From an uncultured Clostridia bacterium (GTDB lineage Bacteria > Bacillota > Clostridia > Christensenellales > UBA1750), in the NCBI GenBank assembly GCA_904393115.1, contig CAJFMX010000003.1, positions 62,001 to 126,000 on the forward strand: a DNA stretch of 64,000 nucleotides. The letters are read 5' to 3'. Under the pieces are notes generated by a model. That model was given only the letters and a program-made list of their open reading frames with translations, was not told where the DNA came from and did not search any database. Of this stretch, positions 40,865 to 49,223 are shown piece after piece (the stretch's first letter is position 1; every line of letters starts with the position of its first letter). Position numbers and translations under genes: made by a program.

Positions 40865-41666
40865 CCGCTCCCCGGAGCAGATCCGCGCGGCGCTGCAGCG
40901 CGTGCGCGCCTTCCTGTTGGACATGGACGGCACGTTCTACCTGGGTGACCGCGTGCTCGAAGGCTCGATGGAGTTCCTGGACGCGGTGGAGCGGACGGGC
41001 CGGAAGTACCTCTTCCTGACGAACAACTCCTCCCGCTCGGTCAAGCACTATGTGGAAAAGCTCCACCGCCTGGGCCTGGACGTGGGGGAGGAGAAGATCC
41101 TCACCTCCGGCCAGGCCGCGGCGCAGTACCTCCTGCGCGAGCACCCGGGCAAGCGCGTCTACCTGCTGGGGAACCCGTCCCTTGCGCAGGAGATGCGCGC
41201 CTACGGCATCGCCCTGGAGGAGGAAGACCCGGACCTCGTGCTCGTGGGCTTTGACACGACCCTGGACTATGCGAAGATGTGCCGCGTCTGCGACCTCGTC
41301 CGCGCGGGGCTGCCCTACGTGGCGACGCACCCGGACTTCAACTGCCCGACCGAGACGGGCTTCATCCCGGACATCGGCGCGATCATGGCCTTTATCGAGG
41401 CCTCGACCGGCCGCCGGGCGGATGTGGTCATCGGCAAGCCCCACGGCGAGATCGTGCGCGCGGCGCAGGAGCGCCTCGGCCTTGCCCCGGGGGAGATGGC
41501 CATGGTCGGCGACCGGCTCTACACGGACGTGCGCACGGGCGTGGACCACGGCCTCTGCGCGATCCTCGTGCTCTCGGGCGAGGGGACGCTTGCCGACATC
41601 GAGACGATGCACATCGAGCCGGACCTGATCTTTGCGCGCCTGGGGAGCATGATCCCCTATCTATAA
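40848..41666 (+). CDS. HAD-IIA sugar/glycerol phosphatase, AraL/NagD-like
   Basis: A 272-residue phosphatase. FLLDMDGTFYLGDRVLEGSM holds Asp25/Asp27 of motif I; FLTNNSSRSVKHYVEKL is motif II; DVVIGKPHGEI has the motif III Lys; MVGDRLYTDVRTGVDHGL is motif IV. A C2b cap lies between (VGFDTTLDYAKMC, THPDFNCPTETGFIPDIG). It overlaps the AraM gene, whose end carries its ribosome site TTGGAGGAA. The partner suggests glycerol phosphate or a similar small phosphate as substrate; AraL itself is promiscuous. Confidence 0.88.
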   Translation: MKSLHDRSPEQIRAALQRVRAFLLDMDGTFYLGDRVLEGSMEFLDAVERTGRKYLFLTNNSSRSVKHYVEKLHRLGLDVGEEKILTSGQAAAQYLLREHPGKRVYLLGNPSLAQEMRAYGIALEEEDPDLVLVGFDTTLDYAKMCRVCDLVRAGLPYVATHPDFNCPTETGFIPDIGAIMAFIEASTGRRADVVIGKPHGEIVRAAQERLGLAPGEMAMVGDRLYTDVRTGVDHGLCAILVLSGEGTLADIETMHIEPDLIFARLGSMIPYL

Positions 41667-41694
41667 AGAGAAGAAAAAGAGGAGGAGACCTTGC

Positions 41695-42486
41695 ATGGAA
41701 CGGATACCCCTTTGGGAACGCGCGCCGCTGTTCGAGGAGAGCTTTGACCAGCCTGCGCCGAGCCTGACCCCCTATCTTTTGCCCGGCGGCGGCGCGCGCG
41801 GCGCGGTGATCGTCTGCCCGGGCGGCGGCTACGTCATGAAGGCGGACCACGAGGGCGCGCCCATCGCCGAGCGCCTGAACGAACTCGGCTTCCACGCCTT
41901 CGTGCTGGACTACCGCGTCGCGCCCTACCGCCATCCCGTGCCGCTGCTGGACGTGCAGCGCGCCATCCGCCTGGTGCGCCACCGCGCGCAGGAATTCGGC
42001 GTCAAGCCGGACAAGATCGCGATCCTGGGCTTTTCCGCGGGGGGGCACTTGGTCTGCACCGCGGCGACGCACTACGATGCGGGCGACCCCGCCGCGGTGG
42101 ACCCCATCGACCGGGAGAGCTGCCGGCCGGACCTCTTCGTGCCCTGCTACGCGGTGGCGTCGCTGACGGGATTCTGGCACGAGGGCTCCGCGCACAGCCT
42201 GCTGGGCGAGAAGACGGACCCCCGCCAGCTCCGGGCCCTGACCGCGGAATTCTGCGTGACCGAGGACACGCCCCCCTGCTTCCTCTGGCACACGGCCGAG
42301 GACGGCGCGGTGCCGGTGGAGAACAGCCTGCGCCTGGCCGCGGCGCTCACGGCGCACAACGTGCCGGTGTCCCTGCACGTGTTCCCCTTTGGCCCGCACG
42401 GCGTGGGCCTGGGGCGCGAGGACTCGCCCCTTGCCGAGGACTGGCCGGACCTTCTGGCGGACTTCCTGCGGACGATGGGCTTTTGA
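41695..42486 (+). CDS. alpha/beta-hydrolase, acetyl-esterase type (copy 1)
   Basis: A 263-residue esterase of the bifunctional xylanase-esterase/acetyl esterase branch. Oxyanion-side motif VIVCPGGGYVMKADHEG, nucleophile Ser114 in LGFSAGGHL, acid in TAEDGAVPVENS and His in FPFGPHGVGLG. There is no signal peptide, so it probably deacetylates imported oligosaccharides. The next gene is a close duplicate. It follows the AraL-type gene by 28 bases with GAGGAGACC. Confidence 0.87.
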   Translation: MERIPLWERAPLFEESFDQPAPSLTPYLLPGGGARGAVIVCPGGGYVMKADHEGAPIAERLNELGFHAFVLDYRVAPYRHPVPLLDVQRAIRLVRHRAQEFGVKPDKIAILGFSAGGHLVCTAATHYDAGDPAAVDPIDRESCRPDLFVPCYAVASLTGFWHEGSAHSLLGEKTDPRQLRALTAEFCVTEDTPPCFLWHTAEDGAVPVENSLRLAAALTAHNVPVSLHVFPFGPHGVGLGREDSPLAEDWPDLLADFLRTMGF

Positions 42487-42500
42487 GGGAGGGATAGCGT

Positions 42501-43301
42501 ATGGAACGGATTCTGCTTTGGGAGCGGGACATCCCGCAGTTTGACGAGAAGATCGGCCAGGCGGCGCCGTCGCTGACGCCCTTTTTGCTGGACGATGGAA
42601 AGAAGCACGGCGCGGTGATCGTCTTCCCCGGCGGCGGCTACACCATGAAGGCCGCCCACGAGGGCGCGCCCGTGGCCGAGCGCCTGAACGAGATGGGCCT
42701 GCACGCCTTTGTGCTGGACTACCGCGTCGCGCCCTATCGCTTCCCCGTGCCGCTGCTGGACGCGCAGCGCGCGATCCGGCTGGTCAAGAGCCGCGCGGCG
42801 GAATGGAATGTCCTGCCGGACAAGGTCGCGGTGCTGGGCTTCTCCGCGGGCGGGCACCTGGCGGGCATGTGCGGCACGCACTTTGACGCGGGCGACCCCG
42901 CGGCCGCCGACCCCGTCGAGCGGCAGAGCTGCCGGCCGGACGCCTTTGCGCCCTGCTACGGCGTGCTCAACCTCAACCACACGCGCCGCGCGGACCTGTT
43001 TGCGACCATGATCGGCAAGGGCGATCCGGACCTTGCCACCGTCCGGTCCATCAGCCCGGCATACGCCGTGACAAAGGAAACGCCGCCGTGCTTCCTGTGG
43101 CACACGGCGGCGGACAGCGTGGTCCCCGTGGAGAACTCCCTGGACTTTGCGCAGCGGTGCGCGGACATGGGCGTGCCGGTTTCCCTGCACGTCTACCCCT
43201 TCGGCCGGCACGGCATCGGCCTGGGCGACGAGGCGGAGGCCCCGGGCGCCGGCACGTGGAGCGCGCTGCTGGGCAAGTTCCTGCACCAGATCGGCTTCTG
43301 A
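42501..43301 (+). CDS. alpha/beta-hydrolase, acetyl-esterase type (copy 2)
   Basis: A 266-residue esterase, well over half identical by eye to the gene before it (for example [23 protein letters not shown] and PVSLHV). Nucleophile Ser115 in LGFSAGGHL, Asp in [12 protein letters not shown] and His in [11 protein letters not shown] are retained. The region after the nucleophile, which shapes the acyl pocket, differs most ([14 protein letters not shown] here, SLTGFWHEGSAHSLL in copy 1), so the copies probably prefer different esters. It is convergent with, and only 4 bases from, the next gene. Confidence 0.87.
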   Translation: MERILLWERDIPQFDEKIGQAAPSLTPFLLDDGKKHGAVIVFPGGGYTMKAAHEGAPVAERLNEMGLHAFVLDYRVAPYRFPVPLLDAQRAIRLVKSRAAEWNVLPDKVAVLGFSAGGHLAGMCGTHFDAGDPAAADPVERQSCRPDAFAPCYGVLNLNHTRRADLFATMIGKGDPDLATVRSISPAYAVTKETPPCFLWHTAADSVVPVENSLDFAQRCADMGVPVSLHVYPFGRHGIGLGDEAEAPGAGTWSALLGKFLHQIGF

Positions 43302-43305
43302 GCGG

Positions 43306-43815
43306 TCAGTCCAGCAGGTTCACCTGGCCAAAGAGGCAGCGGATCTCCATCTGCACCTGCAGCCCGTCGCCCACCACGCACACGACCTGGCCAAAGCCCG
43401 GCTGCACGCCCTTGGGCGTGGAGATGGAGCCAAAGGCGGTCGAGCAGAGGGTGCGCACGGAATACCCCTGCGGGATGCGCACGGTCATGTCGCTGAAGAG
43501 GCACTGTATGCGCGACTGCGCGGCCATGGGGTGGGAAAAGTCCACCGTCGCGTTCCCCAGGACCAGCGTAAGGTCCGGGCTCTGCGCGTCCAGGCGGATG
43601 CTTCCGTTGAAGAAGGCGCGCGTTCCGCCGCCCTCCTCGCGGCGGAAGCGGTTCAGGCCAAAGCTCCCCGTGAGCAGGAAGACCCCGCTCTCCAGCAGGA
43701 GGATGGCGATGGCCATGGTCCAGCCGGAGAACTCCAGCCGGAAGAAGATCTTGACCAGCAGGGCAATGCCGACGAGAATGCAATAGATCGACCAAAAAAT
43801 GCGGGTGCGCGTCAT
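43306..43815 (-). CDS. membrane protein with LiaF-like C-terminal domain
   Basis: A 169-residue protein. Two membrane helices sit near the N-terminus ([19 protein letters not shown] and [18 protein letters not shown]). The rest is beta-rich ([67 protein letters not shown]), like the cell-wall-stress domain of LiaF/VraT-type proteins. I start at the second ATG (43815), because the AGGGAGGG site lies directly against the first. No sensor kinase is adjacent, so a role in envelope stress is inference from the fold. Confidence 0.6.
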   Translation of the reverse strand: MTRTRIFWSIYCILVGIALLVKIFFRLEFSGWTMAIAILLLESGVFLLTGSFGLNRFRREEGGGTRAFFNGSIRLDAQSPDLTLVLGNATVDFSHPMAAQSRIQCLFSDMTVRIPQGYSVRTLCSTAFGSISTPKGVQPGFGQVVCVVGDGLQVQMEIRCLFGQVNLLD

Positions 43816-43920
43816 GCTCATCCCTCCCTATGCTCTTTCAAATACTCCGTGTGCGCGGAAAAACCCTTTTATTTCAAAGAAAAGTTACGATTTGGACAAA
43901 CCCAAAGGAGGAGGATTCCC

Positions 43921-45573
43921 ATGACGGATATTGAGATCGCGCGGGCGGCAAAGCCGAGAAAGATTCTGGACATCGCCAAGGACCTGGGCCTGGACACAGA
44001 GCACGTGGAGCCCTTCGGCCACTACAAGGCGAAGGTCGACCCCGCCTTTGTGCCCGACCGGCCCGATGGAAAGCTCATCCTGGTCACGGCCATCAACCCC
44101 ACGCCCGCGGGCGAGGGCAAGACCACCGTCTCCATCGGCCTTGCGGACGGGCTCCGGCGCCTGGGCAAAAAGGCGGTTCTGGCGCTGCGCGAGCCGTCGC
44201 TGGGCCCGGTCTTCGGCGTAAAGGGCGGCGCGGCCGGCGGCGGCTATGCGCAGATCATCCCCATGGAGGACATCAACCTGCACTTCACCGGGGACCTGCA
44301 CGCCATCACCACGGCCAACAACCTCCTGGCCGCCATGGTGGACAACCACATCCAGCAGGGCAATGCGCTGGGCATCGACCCCAGGCGCGTCTGCTGGCGG
44401 CGCTGCATGGACATGAACGACCGCCAGCTGCGCGAGATCGTCTCCGGCCTTGGCGGCAAGAACAACGGCATGCCCCGGCCCGACGGCTTTGACATCACCG
44501 CGGCCTGCGAGGTGATGGCGGTGTTCTGCCTGGCCAGCGACCTTGCGGACCTCAAGCGCCGGCTGGAGCGGATCGTCGTGGCCTATACCTTTGCGGGCGA
44601 ACCCGTCACCGCGAAGGACCTGCACGCCCAGGGCGCCATGACCGCGCTGCTCAAGACCGCGCTCATGCCCAACCTCGTGCAGAGCCTGGAGGGCACGCCC
44701 GCGCTCGTGCACGGCGGCCCGTTTGCCAACATCGCGCACGGCTGCAACTCGGTCATCGCCACGCGCACGGCGCTCAAGCTCGGCGACTACTGCGTGACGG
44801 AGGCGGGCTTTGGCGCGGACCTGGGCGCGGAGAAGTTCCTGGACATTAAGTGCCGCGCGGCGGGCCTTTCGCCCAGCGCCGTGGTCGTTGTGGCGACGGT
44901 GCGCGCGCTCAAGTGCCACGGCGGCGTGCCCAAGGCGGAGCTCGGCAAGGAGAACCTCGCCGCGCTGGAAAAGGGCCTGGGCAACCTGCTCAAGCACGTG
45001 GAGAACATGCAGAGCGTCTACTCCATGCCCGTTGTCGTCGCGCTCAACCGCTTTGTGACGGATACGCAGGCGGAGCTGGACCTCGTCGCGCAGCGGCTGC
45101 GCGCGCTCTCGGTCAACGTCTGCCTGTGCGACGTGTGGGCCAAGGGCGGCGAGGGCGGCATGGCCCTGGCCGAGGAGGTCGTGCGCCTGTGCGAAACGCC
45201 CTCGCAGCTCACCTACGCCTATCCCCTGGAGGAGACGCTGGAGAACAAGATCCGCCTCATCGCCCAGCGGGTCTACGGCGCAAAGGACGTCGCCTTTGCC
45301 GCTGGGGTCAAGACCCAGCTGCGCAAGCTGGACGCGCTCGGCCCCCTGCCCGTGTGCATGGCCAAGACGCAGTACTCCCTCTCGGACAACCCCAAGCTCG
45401 TCGGCCGGCCGGAGGGCTTCACCGTGACCGTGCGCCAGGTACGCCTGAGCGCGGGTGCGGGCTTTGTCGTGGCCTTCACGGGCGAGATCATCGCCATGCC
45501 CGGCCTGCCCAAGGTCCCCGCGGCCGAGGCCATCGACGTCAACGAGGCGGGCGAGATCGAAGGGCTGTTCTGA
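43921..45573 (+). CDS. fhs: formate-tetrahydrofolate ligase
   Basis: A 550-residue enzyme of one-carbon metabolism that makes 10-formyl-tetrahydrofolate from formate, ATP and THF. The P-loop is [61 protein letters not shown] and [20 protein letters not shown] are hallmark blocks. Length is normal. It is the entry step of the Wood-Ljungdahl methyl branch and also serves purine synthesis; no other pathway genes are present here. ATG after AAAGGAGGAGG. Terminator follows. Confidence 0.97.
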   Translation: MTDIEIARAAKPRKILDIAKDLGLDTEHVEPFGHYKAKVDPAFVPDRPDGKLILVTAINPTPAGEGKTTVSIGLADGLRRLGKKAVLALREPSLGPVFGVKGGAAGGGYAQIIPMEDINLHFTGDLHAITTANNLLAAMVDNHIQQGNALGIDPRRVCWRRCMDMNDRQLREIVSGLGGKNNGMPRPDGFDITAACEVMAVFCLASDLADLKRRLERIVVAYTFAGEPVTAKDLHAQGAMTALLKTALMPNLVQSLEGTPALVHGGPFANIAHGCNSVIATRTALKLGDYCVTEAGFGADLGAEKFLDIKCRAAGLSPSAVVVVATVRALKCHGGVPKAELGKENLAALEKGLGNLLKHVENMQSVYSMPVVVALNRFVTDTQAELDLVAQRLRALSVNVCLCDVWAKGGEGGMALAEEVVRLCETPSQLTYAYPLEETLENKIRLIAQRVYGAKDVAFAAGVKTQLRKLDALGPLPVCMAKTQYSLSDNPKLVGRPEGFTVTVRQVRLSAGAGFVVAFTGEIIAMPGLPKVPAAEAIDVNEAGEIEGLF

Positions 45574-45595
45574 TCCCCCCGGAAAAAGGCTGCAA

Positions 45596-45630
45596 AAAGG
45601 CCCCGGCCGCAAGGCCGGGGCCTTTCTTTT
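45596..45630. terminator. bidirectional terminator between fhs and the tiny genes
   Basis: AAAGGCCCCGGCC, loop GCAA, GGCCGGGGCCTTTCTTTT; read on the minus strand it also ends in a T run, so it can serve the two minus-strand small genes. Confidence 0.85.
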
Positions 45631-45637
45631 GTGCGCC

Positions 45638-45748
45638 CTAGAGATCGTCTGCGTCCTGAACGGGCTGCGCATCCTCTGCGGGAACGCCGGTCCAGGAGCC
45701 CAGGGGATCGGTCGGGCTGGGCGCCGTCTCGAAGGAGGCCCGGTTCAC
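45638..45748 (-). CDS. tiny protein with PTDPLGSWTG and QDADDL motifs
   Basis: A 36-residue product from GTG 45748: NRASFETAPSPTDPLGSWTG, then VPAEDAQPVQDADDL. The string PTDPLGS(Y/W)TGVP...PVQDADDL is one that I recall in small conserved Clostridia proteins of no known function, so the reading frame is probably real although short. The ribosome site is weak. It lies just after, and in the same frame as, another tiny gene. A terminator follows at once. Confidence is limited by length. Confidence 0.55.
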   Translation of the reverse strand: MNRASFETAPSPTDPLGSWTGVPAEDAQPVQDADDL

Positions 45749-45772
45749 GGGCCGCCCCGGGAAGGCTTCCCT

Positions 45773-45892
45773 TCAAGGCTCGCAGGGTTCCTTCTGGTTC
45801 TTGCTCTCGTTGTCGTTCTGGCGGTCGCAGTTCTTCTTGCTGTTCTGGTTCTTGTTGCAGTTCTTCTGGCTCTTGCCGGGATTGTTCTGCAT
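45773..45892 (-). CDS. tiny Asn/Lys-rich, Cys-containing protein
   Basis: A 39-residue product: MQNNPGKSQKNCNKNQNSKK, then NCDRQNDNESKNQKEPCEP. It is extremely hydrophilic and has three Cys. GAGGTG lies eight bases before the ATG. Codon positions and composition differ from random shadow frames, which here are Arg/Ala-rich. I do not recognise the family; small proteins like this are frequent among spore or coat proteins, but that is inference. It probably shares a transcript with the tiny gene downstream. Confidence 0.5.
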   Translation of the reverse strand: MQNNPGKSQKNCNKNQNSKKNCDRQNDNESKNQKEPCEP

Positions 45893-45951
45893 GTTTTCTC
45901 ACCTCGCCCCCTAGTATGGACGGCGAGGGGACGCGCTATGCGCGGCAGGCG

Positions 45952-47058
45952 CTACGGCTGCAAAGGCTCGTCCGAGCCGATCTCTCCGCCCGAGGCCGAG
46001 GCGGGCGTCGTCGCCGGCTGCGTGGTCGCGGGCTGCGTCGGAGCGGTGGAGGTGGAGGGCGCAGGCGTTGCGGAAGCGCTCGGGTCCGCGGAGGCGGCGG
46101 GATCTGCGCTCGCCGCGGGGTCCGCGCTCTCCGCGGACGCGGAATTTTCCGCAAGGGCGGTCAGCGTCTGGACGTAGAGGATGTTCTGGTCCGCGTCCAC
46201 GAACACGATGGGCTTGCCCTTATCCACATCCGCCCGCGCGCAGAGCACGGCAGAGGGAGCGATCGAACCCGTCGCCGTCTCCGAGAAGGCCACGCGCACC
46301 AGGATGTAGAAATCGCTCTCCGAAATGCTGGCGATGGCGGCCTGGCGCGCGTCCCCGACGGCCGGCGCGGCCACGAAGAGCACCTGGTCCTGGGGAAGCG
46401 ACGGCATCTCCGCGCTGCCGAAGGCGTAGTAGACCGCGCTGTCGCCCGAGCGCTCGTAGGTGCTCGCGGTGAAGGCGATTTCCGCGCTGACCTGGTCAAA
46501 GAGCGTGGAGTCGATGCTGGCGCGCAGCGCACTGTCGTCCGGGGGCACAAAGGAGCTGGTGTTCCCCGTGCTCGCCGAGGAGCTGCTCAGGCCCTCGCCC
46601 CAGGCGGAGAGGAGCTCGGCAAGGCCCGTGGGCTGAAAGCTCAGGTACACGCGGACGCTCTCTTCGTCCACCCTGCGGTTGATGGGCACGTTGAGCAGGT
46701 TCTGGTAGTCGTCGTAGTACAGGGACATCGTTCCGCCGGACGTGGTCAAAAAGATCTCGTGCGAGGCGTTGATCTCCGGAGAATAATTGGAAGGGATTTC
46801 CACGACGACCGGCGCCGCGCCGTAGAGCAGGCTGAGCAGCTGGTCGCACTGGCTGGTGCCCGAGGCGTAGTCCACGCGGGGGATGTTTTCGCCCACGCCG
46901 ATGTTCAGGTAGCTGACGGCGGCCTGCTGCACGCTGTCCCGGGGCAGGAGATCCTCCAAATACACCTCCTGCTGCTGGCATCCCATCACGGGCAATATCA
47001 AGGCGATCAGGAGAAGCAGTCCCAACACGCCGCGTCTTTTCTGTATGAGTTTGTCCAT
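45952..47058 (-). CDS. lipoprotein of unknown function, possibly sporulation-related
   Basis: A 368-residue protein with a lipoprotein signal (GLLLLIALILPVMGC, Cys27). Mature part: two similar alpha/beta regions (QLLSLLYGAAPVVVEIPSNY and YYDDYQNLLNVPINRRVDEE), the second of which resembles the GerMN-type fold (RVYLSFQPTG), then a Ser/Ala/Pro/Thr tail with repeats ADPAASADPAASADPS. A GerMN-like origin would fit sporulation or spore germination, but I am not sure. It is divergent from the YhcN/YlaJ-type lipoprotein gene 162 bases away. Confidence 0.55.
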   Translation of the reverse strand: MDKLIQKRRGVLGLLLLIALILPVMGCQQQEVYLEDLLPRDSVQQAAVSYLNIGVGENIPRVDYASGTSQCDQLLSLLYGAAPVVVEIPSNYSPEINASHEIFLTTSGGTMSLYYDDYQNLLNVPINRRVDEESVRVYLSFQPTGLAELLSAWGEGLSSSSASTGNTSSFVPPDDSALRASIDSTLFDQVSAEIAFTASTYERSGDSAVYYAFGSAEMPSLPQDQVLFVAAPAVGDARQAAIASISESDFYILVRVAFSETATGSIAPSAVLCARADVDKGKPIVFVDADQNILYVQTLTALAENSASAESADPAASADPAASADPSASATPAPSTSTAPTQPATTQPATTPASASGGEIGSDEPLQP

Positions 47059-47220
47059 TTCTTCGCCTCCGTACGGCGCGAGAGCGCCTCAAATGCTCAT
47101 CCTATTATACATGCTGGCACGGCTTTTTGCAACGGCGCGGGCAGGAGAAAAAACTTGCAGCGTTTTAGGTATGCGATGGATGCGCATGGCGCACAATAAG
47201 GCCCGAAGGAGGCGAAACCT

Positions 47221-47802
47221 TTGAAAAGGAAACTGTTATTGACACTGGTCTTCATCCTTGCGACGGCGGCCCTGACCGCGTGCTCGTGCAGCATCAGCCC
47301 CGGCGCATCCCCCTCGCCCTCGCCCTCGGCGCTGACGGCGACCCCCAGCCCCACGCAGAGCGCGACGGCAAGCCCCTCTCCCATGGAGAGCGCGGCGACG
47401 ACCCCGGGCGCGTCGGCTGCATCGCCCAGCCCGGAGAGCTCCGCCCAGACGGACGCGGCCATAGACCTGGACGCGCTGGCCCAGGAAGTGGAGAAGCTGA
47501 GCGAGGTCAGCCTCTGTGACGTGGTCGCTGAAGGGGACCGCGCCGTGGTGGGCCTGAGCTTTGACGCGCAGTACCAGGGCACGCTGACCGACCGCATCGA
47601 GGAAATGGTGCGCGAAAAGATCACCGGCATTGAGTCGGCCGTAATCCACATCGCCGTGACCGCGGACCCCACGCTGTGCACCGAGATCAAGAACCTTGCC
47701 CAGGAAGTCCAGGGCAAGCCGATGACCGAGGAGCAGATGGCAAAATTCGACGAACTGTATGAGAAGATCCAGCCCGCGGGCACGGAATCGTCTGCGGCGT
47801 AA
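47221..47802 (+). CDS. YhcN/YlaJ-family sporulation lipoprotein
   Basis: A 193-residue lipoprotein (signal MKRKLLLTLVFILATAALTA, Cys21). A Ser/Pro/Ala-rich linker of about 55 residues follows. The C-terminal domain (LAQEVEKLSEVSLCDVVAEG, DRAVVGLSFDAQYQGTLTD, VREKITGIESAVIHIAVTAD) matches the YhcN/YlaJ pattern of spore membrane lipoproteins. TTG at 47221 is the start, with AAGGAGGCG upstream. The presence of this gene is the best sign here that the organism can form spores. Terminator follows. Confidence 0.8.
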   Translation: MKRKLLLTLVFILATAALTACSCSISPGASPSPSPSALTATPSPTQSATASPSPMESAATTPGASAASPSPESSAQTDAAIDLDALAQEVEKLSEVSLCDVVAEGDRAVVGLSFDAQYQGTLTDRIEEMVREKITGIESAVIHIAVTADPTLCTEIKNLAQEVQGKPMTEEQMAKFDELYEKIQPAGTESSAA

Positions 47803-47817
47803 CCCGAGGGGGAAATG

Positions 47818-47866
47818 CCTCCCCGTTCAATGGGCCAAGGCCCTGCGGCGGCGGAGGTTTTTTTGC
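47818..47866 (+). terminator. Rho-independent terminator after the YhcN/YlaJ gene
   Basis: CCTCC pairs with GGAGG around an inner GGGCC/GGCCC hairpin, followed by seven T. Confidence 0.75.
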
Positions 47867-47928
47867 GCCCGTTTGCCCGGCGCCGCGGCCGCTTTTGTGA
47901 ATTTATTTTTGCCGTCAACGGGTTTGGA

Positions 47929-47957
47929 TTGACTGGAAAAGATTTGCGCTCTATAAT
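47929..47957 (+). promoter_or_regulatory. promoter of lgt
   Basis: TTGACT (47929-47934), a 17-base spacer and TATAAT (47952-47957). Confidence 0.8.
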
Positions 47958-48022
47958 GTGTTTACACCTTTGCGCTTTTGCAGGGGCAGTTTGACAAAAA
48001 AATGAAGCAGGAGGAAACCGCC

Positions 48023-49198
48023 ATGTTTTGTCCGGATCCGGTCGCGTTTACCATCTTTGGCCGCGACATTTACTGGTACGGAATTCTGATTTCCCTCTCC
48101 GTGGTGCTTGCGGTCATCATGGTCTACCGCGAGGCCAAGCGCGAGGGCCTGGATGCCGATTGCATGCTGGACTATGCGCTCCTGACGGTGCCCATCGCCA
48201 TCGTCTGCGCGCGCATCTATTACGTCATCTTCGAGTGGGATCAATATGCAGCAGACCCGATCCGCGCCCTGTACATCTGGGAGGGCGGAATCGCCATCTA
48301 TGGCGCGGTCATCGGCGGCGTCATCGCCACGCTGATCTTTTCCCGCTGGAAGAAGATCTCCTTCTGGAAGCTGGCGGACCTGGTCGCGCCCGGCCTCGTC
48401 CTGGGTCAGGCGATCGGCCGGTGGGGCAACTTCTTCAACCAGGAGGCCTTCGGCGGCCTGGTGACGGACCCCGCGTGGCAGTATTTCCCCTATGCGGTCT
48501 ACATTGAGCGCCTCGGCGAGTGGCACCAGGCGACCTTTTTCTATGAATCCGTCGCCTGCTTCCTCATCTTCATTTTCCTCATGATCTACCGCCGCAAGGC
48601 GAAAAACGCGCCCGCGGGCAACCTCTTCCTCTGGTACTGGGTGCTCTACGGCATCGAGCGCGCCTACGTCGAGGGGCTGCGGACGGACAGCCTGTGGATG
48701 TTTAAGGACGGCATCCCCATCGGGAGCCTGATCTTCTTCCCCAACGGCCTGCGCGTGTCGCAGGTGCTGTCCATCGTCATGGCCGTGGCGTTCTCCATCG
48801 TGCTCCTGGTGCGCTTTGTCAAGCGCCGCAAGAACGCCCCGCCCGTGGAGAAGGTGGAAGAGCCCGTCGGCCCGCTCGACCCGGAGCTCGTGCTCATCCC
48901 GGAGGACAAGCGCGAAGCCATGGGCGGCGCGCAGGACGAGGACGCGCAGGACGACGCCGCGGCCGCCGTGCTGGGCGCGGCCGTTGTGCAGGCCGCAGTG
49001 ACGGGCGCGGAAGCGGAGGCGCAGGAATCCGCAGAGGCGCAGGAGGCGGCAGAAGCGGACGAAACCGCAGAGGCGCAGGAGGCGGCGGAAGCGGACGAAC
49101 CTGCAGAGACGGCGGACGCGGATGAACCCGCTGAAACGGCGGACGCGGATGCGGACGGCGGCGCGGACAGCGGGGACGCGGATGCCGAGGACGACTGA
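48023..49198 (+). CDS. lgt: prolipoprotein diacylglyceryl transferase with acidic tail
   Basis: A 391-residue membrane enzyme that transfers diacylglycerol from phosphatidylglycerol to the lipobox Cys. Several membrane helices; the family signature is VLGQAIGRWGNFFNQEAFGG; RIYYVIFEWD and WEGGIAIYGAVIGG are typical. The core ends near residue 270, the usual length; about 120 extra, strongly acidic residues follow (repeats AEAQEAAEADE and PAETADADE). I start at ATG 48023 because AGGAGG lies ahead of it. It should serve the many lipoproteins in this window. Confidence 0.92.
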   Translation: MFCPDPVAFTIFGRDIYWYGILISLSVVLAVIMVYREAKREGLDADCMLDYALLTVPIAIVCARIYYVIFEWDQYAADPIRALYIWEGGIAIYGAVIGGVIATLIFSRWKKISFWKLADLVAPGLVLGQAIGRWGNFFNQEAFGGLVTDPAWQYFPYAVYIERLGEWHQATFFYESVACFLIFIFLMIYRRKAKNAPAGNLFLWYWVLYGIERAYVEGLRTDSLWMFKDGIPIGSLIFFPNGLRVSQVLSIVMAVAFSIVLLVRFVKRRKNAPPVEKVEEPVGPLDPELVLIPEDKREAMGGAQDEDAQDDAAAAVLGAAVVQAAVTGAEAEAQESAEAQEAAEADETAEAQEAAEADEPAETADADEPAETADADADGGADSGDADAEDD

Positions 49199-49223
49199 CC
49201 CGCATGGGGAGAGAGGGATACAT

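Noticed and set aside
45273-45902. Long minus-strand frame covering the fhs end and the tiny genes
   Set aside because: Its Arg/Pro/Glu-rich product is typical of shadow frames in G+C-rich DNA; the two tiny genes in another frame have ribosome-site and motif support.
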